In this document: one piece after another, positions 19,601-28,320 of the stretch
How positions within the stretch are numbered: the first letter of the stretch is position 1
Layout of the letters: each line of letters opens with the position of its first letter
Source: Intoshia linei
Taxonomy: Eukaryota > Orthonectida > Rhopaluridae
Length of the DNA: 28,320 nt
Direction: 5' to 3'
Assembly: GCA_001642005.1 (NCBI GenBank)
Contig: LWCA01000413.1
Location: 1-28,320 of the forward strand
Position numbers and translations under genes: made by a program
The notes under the pieces: model-generated
The model's input: the letters and a program-made list of their open reading frames with translations, nothing else
Told to the model about the DNA's origin: nothing
The model's database searches: none

Positions 19601-22600
19601 ACCTCATATTACGCTGTTTTCAATAAATGAAAATGAGTTTTAGAATTTTATATTAAATTAAAGCTTATACCGTTATTTTCAGTTAACATACACATAAAGT
19701 TTCAGTCTCACAAATTGACGCCTTCACTGTCAAAACAACACTTTATTATTGATTTTTTATATGGTCTATTACAAAGGTGGGGAAGCAATTACTGTTCGAA
19801 TGCTGCACTAACATTCCAAAAAGATTTAATAAGGCCGCACCTTTCTAAATAAAATTTAATCAAATACAGCAGTTCTTTTCATAGGGGTGAATACGAAAAT
19901 TTTAGATGAGTGGTGTGAATTAGTGAATGATATTCGATTAATCGCTTACAATAATCGGAGAAAAATAATCGGATTTTCAAAAATTTATATATGAATACTA
20001 AAATGCTTTTTTGACAGTAAAGTCATCACTTATTCGGATTAAAATTTTTTGTGTGTGTTAACAGGATACAACTGTACCAAGAGCCGTAATAAGGCATGGG
20101 CAATATGGGATGTAGCCCAGGGCCACTCATTAAAAAAGCCCCGAATTAATAAAAGTACTTTACACTTATATTTTAAAAAGAGGGCCCCAATTTATTAAAA
20201 AATACTTCACACTTATATCTTAAGAAACTGTTTATAAGTTTTGAAGTATGGGAATTCAAATAGCTAGAAAAAAAATAGTTTAAAGAATCAAAGTTCTGGT
20301 AAATATTCAATTTAAAATATATTCTACAATATTCATCATATAATATTGACATAAAAACTGTTTCAAATAATAATATTAAACATTAAAACCTTTCTATTAA
20401 CCGTTTACTGTCCGCACATAGAAATGACACGATTCTGAAATAAATTTGAGAAGAATATACGATAAATTTTGCTAACTAACAATAATAACCTTTTAAAAAA
20501 AAATTAGTTCATTAATACGTGCTAATTACGAGTGTTCCAGTAATGGAACATTGGTAACATTGGGTACTAAAACACAAATTATTTTATTTAATATGATAAA
20601 TCTTAAAACATTTTAAGTGCATATTTTTGTGACATTTTTCACATAATTTGTATTCTTATGACACACTGTACATCGCGCCTGTTTCGATTGACTAATCAAG
20701 TAATGATTTAATCCATCAAATCTGAGCTCCTGTGGTGGGTTTGAACCAGGTCCAGATAATATACTATTTGTCATAGATGATTCACTTTTGACAAGATATA
20801 CAGCAAGAGCGCATCGAAAAGAAAGGTGTGATTCCTTCATATTATCAATAAATATACAATTTAAAAATATTACTATTTTGATAAATTCTCCATGATGCTA
20901 ACACTGAAAAATTAGCTACATTGATAAACAAATTTCAATACCACTTTTTTTTTGCAATTTTGGTCGATAGGATGATAATAATTTGTCCATTAAATCAACA
21001 CCACCCATAGATTTATTATATGAAACAATTAATAAAGACAGATCAATTATTTTTTTCGATTTAGATTGTCTACACCACCTCCTAGTTTTTTTAATATGAT
21101 AACACCTAAAACAAATAAATATAATATATTATAATTATACAATACCTTCAAAATTTGAACCAACTGTAACAATAGCATTGTCTTTCCATCGACAAAACAG
21201 ACATGAAGCATCATTAATATGATTCATGCATCCTTTTTCTTGTTTTTTTATTATCGATTCAGATATCAGAGGAGCACTGTTGGTTCTATTATTATGTTGT
21301 TCAGCTACATCATCAGGAAGAATGTCCATTCCTTTGACCAAATCATTTTCATCATCTGTTAATTGACCATTATTATCTGGTAGCAAAAGAGATATGCTTG
21401 CGGTTTGATCCAAATCTTGTAAAACTTCTTCAACAAGTGTTTTTTTGACATACTAACAATTTATTTTAATTTAAGTCAATTTAATGAAATTGATTGTAAA
21501 TAAAATTATAATATAACTAAGTAGATAGTGATTAAAATTTGAAATTAAAGTGAAACACACACAAACAAGAATCGCGTAGCATATTATATAAGTAAGGATA
21601 ATTGGTTTTTCTGTTAAAAATTTTAAATTCCGATTAATCGGATAATCGTTGTTCAAATAACCGGAATTATTTGATAACCGGTTTTTCAAATTTTCGAATA
21701 ATCAGTACTCCATAGTGTGAATGATATATTTTATTCAAATTTAGTAAAATATTATAAGAAAAAATCCCATTTTACCAATTTTTTAAATCAAAAACCGCTC
21801 TATCTGATCCCAAAAGAAAAGAACCTAATTTTACCAAAAATTAATACATAACAGTATTTTAAAAATAATATAATAAATACAACAATTTAAATTTTTCAGA
21901 AGGTTGCGCTTTCTCTATTTCTGGTCTATTATTACAAAAAATATACAATAGCCATATAATTTAAAAAGTGATTATATTGATATTTTGATACAGTTTACAG
22001 TCAAATTGGGACTTAAAGACGTGATGACAATGATAAAAATATTTTCAGTTTTTTTACGAGTGTATTATATTATTTCACTCAGTGACTCGTGCATCCTAAA
22101 ATATTTTTGTTTTTATTGAAATTATTTTACCTGGAACCAGGGATCAAAGTTTATGTAACTGATCACATTAAATGTTATTGTCACGGTTTATCCACCTCTA
22201 GGTTAATGAAAATGTATGGACCTTGTTTTTATGTTATATATTAAAAATTTGGTTAATGTATTCAATTTTAATTTAGGAAAATGGGCTAAACTTGAATTAT
22301 TAAAGATGGAAATTTCTGATTATTTGAATGAAAGTGAATTTACTAAATTAAATGACAAGAAAGCCGTAAAAGTAATGAATTTAATTGAACTCCAAGATGA
22401 AAAAACAATTTTAACAAATCCAAAATTAAAAAAGAATGGAAATTATCTACAGAAAAGTAAACCAACATTAAAACCCAGTGAAATTGAATCAAATTCAAAC
22501 TTGGAATCTCTAGAAAATGAACCCAAAGAAACAATTTATAATGACAAAATATCAAAACCAAAATTAAACAAAAAAACTAAGAATCAACCTCAAAAACCCA

Positions 22601-22767
22601 CCAAACGAAAAAACAATGTATCTATTCCAAGAAAATCAAAAAGACAGAAACTAAAATATAAAAGTGACTCTTTTGTAGCAATTTCACCTGAATATAAAAA
22701 CTGCCTAACAAGTTCCAACAAATACCCCAGTAGACACAACTACTTAACAAACCACGACGAATGTTGA
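13673..22767 (+). CDS. BRPF1: BRPF/Br140 (peregrin-type) chromatin reader, no visible PWWP
   Basis: This is a scaffold and histone reader of MOZ/MORF-type acetyltransferase complexes. Eight exons: 13673-14164, 16343-17243, 17288-17514, 17852-18112, 18161-18427, 18492-18591, 18629-18730 and 22277-22767. They give 2841 nt, 946 aa, with all phases consistent. Introns are 2178, 44, 337, 48, 64, 37 and 3546 nt. In order: a C2H2 finger (YKCPYDKCTKIYKTKSG...H-x3-H, residues about 3-25); the EPC-like segment EPVEYDLDEEDVVWLRI; PHD1 (CCICLDGTC...CDMCNIAVHQECYGVPYIP); a zinc knuckle (CQLCPNTGGALKP) and extended PHD2 (HVTCAQLVGLHMRLEP); RSYWMLKRRSQNGVPL; and LEKARLVIEMIRKRE. A degenerate bromodomain-like region follows (exons 5-6), then the EEEQLSHLHTIL helix region of the family, and a Lys/Asn/Ser-rich tail. 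The usual C-terminal PWWP domain is not found before the stop at 22767. A basic insertion, RRKRDRIRRCSN, lies in PHD2. The last exon is linked by phase and by similarity to the human post-bromodomain helices. Confidence 0.85.
14165..14713. other. 5' part of BRPF intron 1
   Basis: The intron starts GTAATA after the GAA GAG codons. I see no gene here. Two related words, 'gagggcctacttg' (about 14296) and 'aagggcctactgctgg' (about 14446), and the GC-rich 'tttggcccgggtct' suggest an old transposon fragment, but no clear termini can be drawn. Confidence 0.35.
14714..14899. mobile_element. hAT-like MITE in BRPF intron 1
   Basis: It begins CAGCGTTTCCTAAATTCCGG and ends GCGAATCTCTG, hAT-type ends. 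Flanking octamers GATTAATG (14706-14713) and TATTAATA (14900-14907) share ATTAAT at six positions, consistent with an eroded 8-bp target duplication. Non-coding. Same family as the inverted copy at 10360-10548. Confidence 0.7.
14968..15140. mobile_element. Second, more diverged hAT-like MITE, adjacent copy
   Basis: It begins CAGCGATTCTTAAATGCCGG and shares with the 14714 copy the order 'taatttcg-tttagtggt', then 'ggcaa-gaattctat' and a 'ccgtagtaaagaaaatg' region near its right end. It sits only about 70 nt from the first copy in the same orientation, like a decayed tandem pair. The right boundary is approximate. Confidence 0.5.
15165..15752. repeat. R1 repeat copy in BRPF intron 1
   Basis: Orientation is like the 2590 copy. 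Modules read GTGTTTTTTTGGTCGTGAAA, GCGGTTTTGATCGTGAAAA and GAGGTTTTTGACATTGAAGG, separated by 'ttataattctaag' words. It ends 'aaataaataaacagacatgc'. The 72-codon frame at 15448-15666 lies wholly inside this repeat and is not a gene. The element at 15761 inserted near its end. Confidence 0.65.
15761..16266. mobile_element. Cleanly bounded hAT-type MITE with intact target duplication
   Basis: A 13-bp perfect terminal inverted repeat, TAGGGTTACCAAC...GTTGGTAACCCTA, is flanked by identical octamers GTAAGGAC at 15753-15760 and 16267-16274. The 506-nt interior has no transposase frame. The TAGGG start and the 8-bp duplication are typical of hAT elements. The untouched duplication marks it as one of the younger insertions here. 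It lies in BRPF intron 1, 76 nt before exon 2. Confidence 0.9.
18161..18591 (+). other. Degenerate bromodomain region of BRPF (exons 5-6)
   Basis: Exon 5 aligns in pattern with the BRPF bromodomain: FDYIQKFKNMSLDGIHLKI corresponds to the DYLDHIKKPMDFFTMKQ region and YKYLNQLFNDFKSIFKNH to YRYLNFDDFEEDFNLIVSN. The proline of KKPMD is absent. The tyrosine just before the acetyl-lysine-binding asparagine is also absent; a nearby SCSN offers an Asn only with a one-residue shift. Exon 6 continues VNYTFFLIKVFF. Acetyl-lysine binding is doubtful. Confidence 0.5.
19295..20075. repeat. R1 copies in the last BRPF intron
   Basis: Modules in one orientation are anchored on CTTCATGGTTAAAAACCC (about 19427), TTTATGATTAAAACCTC (about 19586) and CCTTCACTGTCAAAACAAC (about 19712). 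After an unrelated stretch, 19965-20075 has the opposite orientation: CTTTTTTGACAGTAAAGTC, then 'gtgtgttaacaggatacaac', nearly the same as 24315-24400. Confidence 0.6.
20090..20230. repeat. GGCCCC-containing short direct repeat
   Basis: Two imperfect units share 'cccaatttattaaaaaatac' or 'cccgaattaataaaagtac' followed by 'ttcacacttatat'. They are preceded by 'gggatgtagcccagggcc'. Non-coding; family not recognised. Confidence 0.45.
20401..21470 (-). pseudogene. Internally deleted, decayed piggyBac transposase
   Basis: The minus strand carries fragments in family order. An acidic N-terminal part (21448-21220) contains LLPDNNGQLTDDENDL. A short middle part has CRWKDNAIVTVGSNFEG (to 21147). After an apparent 40-nt intron or insertion (GTATTG...TTTTAG, 21146-21107) come YNKSMGGVDLMDKLLSSYRP (about 21030-20970), MKESHLSFRCALAVYLVKS and LRFDGLNHYLI, and the Cys/His-rich tail CEKCHKNMHLKCF, ending in TAA at 20584. 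GGVDLMD holds the third catalytic Asp. The region expected to carry the first two is deleted. Frames shift at several places: the only upstream ATG (21451) is one base out of frame at an A7 run, and another shift precedes the Cys-rich tail. Downstream, TTAA (20397-20400) followed by CCGTTTACTG looks like the element end, with an internal GTTCCA-GTAA-TGGAAC palindrome (20533-20548). The other terminus is not evident. Confidence 0.8.
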
Positions 22768-23594
22768 ATATTAAATTATTTTTATATTTAATTTCATTGT
22801 AATTTTCTTATACATAATTTATCGATAAGTTCGTGATTAAATTCTGTTCACATGTACTGGTTATTGACTTTAAGCAAGTGGTTTACATCCACAATGTGAG
22901 AATAATCAATTTATTGAAAAAAGATTTAAATTTATTGTGCATATCGATTGAATTCAAACTCGGGTTTTAAATTAACATTTAATCAAGATATATTTGCCAT
23001 AGATCAATTCTTTTTGTCATGATTTTGATTTAAATTCGAAAAATTAAGAAATTTATTAAAAGTAATATTATTTATTTATATACTACAAGAGTTAGGTTCC
23101 ATTACCTTTGTATTAATTTACAAAAATTGAAATTGTAACATTTATTTACTGTAATTTAAATTTTTGTTTTAAACTTTAAAATTTAGATTAAATTGGAATT
23201 TTAGAATCTAAACGATTTATATATTTGAGATACATTTTTTCAATTGCTTGTAGTATTTGAATGTAATTCTGATATTTTATTATTATAAATTTATGATTTG
23301 TATAATAAGTATAACATTTCTGCAATAATTACTACGAAATTAATTAAAATGCATAAATTAATTGAATAAATATTCGAGTCACACAAAAGTGTATTTACAA
23401 TTATGTAAAATGAAAATGACCTCAAGAATAAACAATATAAATCTAAACCAATAAACAAATGTTGCAATATTTTTAATACTGGTCAATTGGTCAATTATTT
23501 GTTTTCACTACTGAAATAAATTATACCATATTTTCAATTAGTTTTTATCTATATTCAAAAATGACATTGCAATTTTTATCTTTATGTATAGATC
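22768..23594. other. BRPF-CDKL intergenic region
   Basis: This 827-nt AT-rich stretch between two plus-strand genes has no open frame of note and no repeat that I can match elsewhere in the window. It should contain the 3' untranslated region of BRPF and the promoter and 5' untranslated region of the next gene. Confidence 0.4.
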
Positions 23595-27262
<3,668 letters not shown>

Positions 27263-28320
27263 ATGGGAAAAAAACAGGACATTTCTTCTGAAAAAAAATC
27301 TATTATAATTGGTTTAATAGAAAATACTAATTGGAGTCAAAAAAAAAATTGTGATAGAATTGGTGTATCGTAATCATATGTATCTTTGCTAAAAAAAAGT
27401 ACCTCAAAAACAGACGGATTGAATGTATCCAAAAGGAAAAACTGTGGCAGGAAAATGGGACAGATGAAAGAACTGATAGAATTATTATTAGAACCGCACT
27501 GGAAAACAGAAATTTCAGTTGCAATGAAATCGTATCTAAACTTAAAATCAAAAATATTAATTTATCAAGAAGAACAGTGAACCGTAGACTTTTAGATGCA
27601 GGATACAAATCATACAAAAAAATTCTAAAACCCCTCCTTTCTACACGAATGAAAAAATCAAGGATGGAATGGGCAAAGTTACATCAAAATTGGAAAGAGA
27701 ACGATTGGAGTAAGGTTAGTGCTTTCAATATTAACAAAAATATAATTATATTTAAATTAATCAATTAATATTAATTAATGTTTTGTAGGAAATATATGAT
27801 TTTTTAGGTTATATTCTCGGATGAATCTATGATAACTGTCATGTGTGATCGATCAACTCGAGTTCGGAGAAAATCCAGTGAATCCTCAAGATCAGATTGT
27901 GTAAGACAAACTGTAAAATTTCCAGCGAAAGTGATGGTATGGGGTGCTATATCCGTAAAAGGTATGAGCAAATTCCAGATAATTGAATGGACCAAAAAGT
28001 GTACAAGAATGTGATGGAATTATTTCTCAATGAAATTCCCCATTTGTTTGACAATACTGATTACACATTTCAACAAGATTCCGCACCATGTCACAAAGCA
28101 AAGTCTATAATGACGTTCTTTGAAAATAAGGGTATTACTCTGTTGAAATGGACAGAAAATTCTCCTGATATGAACCCAATTGAAAATATTTGGTCAATTC
28201 TGAAGGATGAAGTTCATAAAGTATAAATTAATACAAAAACACAATTGATTGATCGATTACACAAGGTTTGGAACTATTCTCCAAGAATTAAAGAATTATC
28301 GAAAGAGTTGATTATTGGGA
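27263..28320 (+). pseudogene. Decayed Tc1-like (DD34E) transposase, cut by window end
   Basis: A Tc1/mariner transposase can be followed through several frames. It begins ATG GGA AAA at 27263 (MGKKQDISSEKK) with the first helix-turn-helix (WSQKKNCDRIGVS), then a stop at 27371-27373 where family members have Gln, then SYVSLLKK. A frameshift near 27455 leads into TDERTDRIIIRTALENRN and RRTVNRRLLDAGYKS. GTTAGT...TTTTTAG (27715-27807, 93 nt, containing stops) separates WSK from VIFSDES and looks like an intron. All three catalytic residues survive: Asp in IFSDES (codon 27820), Asp in FQQDSAPCH (codon 28077) and Glu in SPDMNPIENIW (codon 28182), the last pair separated by 34 residues. Another frameshift lies near 27985, and a TAA at 28224-28226 precedes further homologous sequence (LIDRLHKVWN). 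The copy is therefore inactive. It lies on the same strand as CDKL, probably within one of its introns. Confidence 0.88.

Larger units (their letters stand above)
18731..22276. other. Last BRPF intron, 3546 nt, repeat-filled
   Basis: GTTATA donor and TTTAATTTAG acceptor. From left to right: AT-rich sequence with a possible hAT remnant (18980-19290, 'gagtggttcctaattc' and 'ggaccccattcat'), an R1 copy (19295-19775), a stretch with 'cgattaatcg' and 'taatcgg' words (19890-19960), a partial R1 (19965-20075), a GGCCCC-containing repeat (20090-20230), the piggyBac remnant (20401-21470), another 'cgattaatcggataatcg' stretch (21640-21700) and unremarkable AT-rich DNA to 22276. Confidence 0.6.

Noticed and set aside
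21471-21689. 72-codon minus-strand frame upstream of the piggyBac relic
   Set aside because: It has no similarity to piggyBac N-termini and overlaps AT-rich and 'taatcgg' repeat sequence.
27327-27617. 96-codon minus-strand frame
   Set aside because: It is antisense to the Tc1-like transposase remnant.

Overview
The window is eukaryotic, very AT-rich nuclear DNA from an invertebrate animal. An arthropod, probably an insect, fits best from the bisphosphate nucleotidase, BRPF and CDKL sequences and the mix of transposons, but I cannot name a species. Genes are split by canonical GT-AG introns, and many of these are extremely short: about 35-64 nt, clustering at 35-48 nt.

Layout. (1) 1-4686: a repeat-rich left edge with an unrecognised Asn-rich minus-strand gene (2250 down to at least 1019), a small hAT-like MITE, a 22-bp GC palindrome and a degenerate minisatellite (about 3610-4125). 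(2) 4687-12753: a head-to-tail minus-strand cluster. BPNT1-B (12753-6594, 311 aa) is followed 82 bp later by its tandem paralogue BPNT1-A (6511-5428, 296 aa), and 129 bp later by an unrecognised 170-aa gene (5298-4687). Both paralogues share the same five intron positions. All introns of copy A are 35-47 nt, whereas three introns of copy B have grown to 1.3-2.3 kb by accumulating repeats (pogo/Tigger-like and hAT-like MITEs, a foldback element and a dispersed modular repeat called 'R1' here). (3) 13673-22767, plus strand: a BRPF/Br140 (peregrin-type) chromatin reader in eight exons, 946 aa. It has a C2H2 finger, an EPC-like segment, a PHD-knuckle-PHD module and a degenerate bromodomain, but no visible PWWP domain. 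Its 3.5-kb last intron carries a decayed, internally deleted piggyBac element on the minus strand. (4) 23595-26769, plus strand: the 5' part of a CDKL1/CDKL4-type kinase, through the HRD and DFG motifs. It runs off the window. (5) 27263-28320: a decayed Tc1-like (DD34E) transposase, probably inside the next CDKL intron.

Functional reading. The BPNT1 pair should hydrolyse 3'-phosphoadenosine 5'-phosphate (PAP), a by-product of sulfation. Copy B keeps the usual substrate loop and copy A does not, suggesting specialisation. BRPF proteins scaffold MOZ/MORF (Enok-type) histone acetyltransferases. CDKL kinases are linked to cilia. I see no functional link between these neighbours. The exon models were built by hand from reading frame, phase and homology; the CDS lengths are consistent (891, 936 and 2841 nt are all multiples of three), but no transcript evidence was available.
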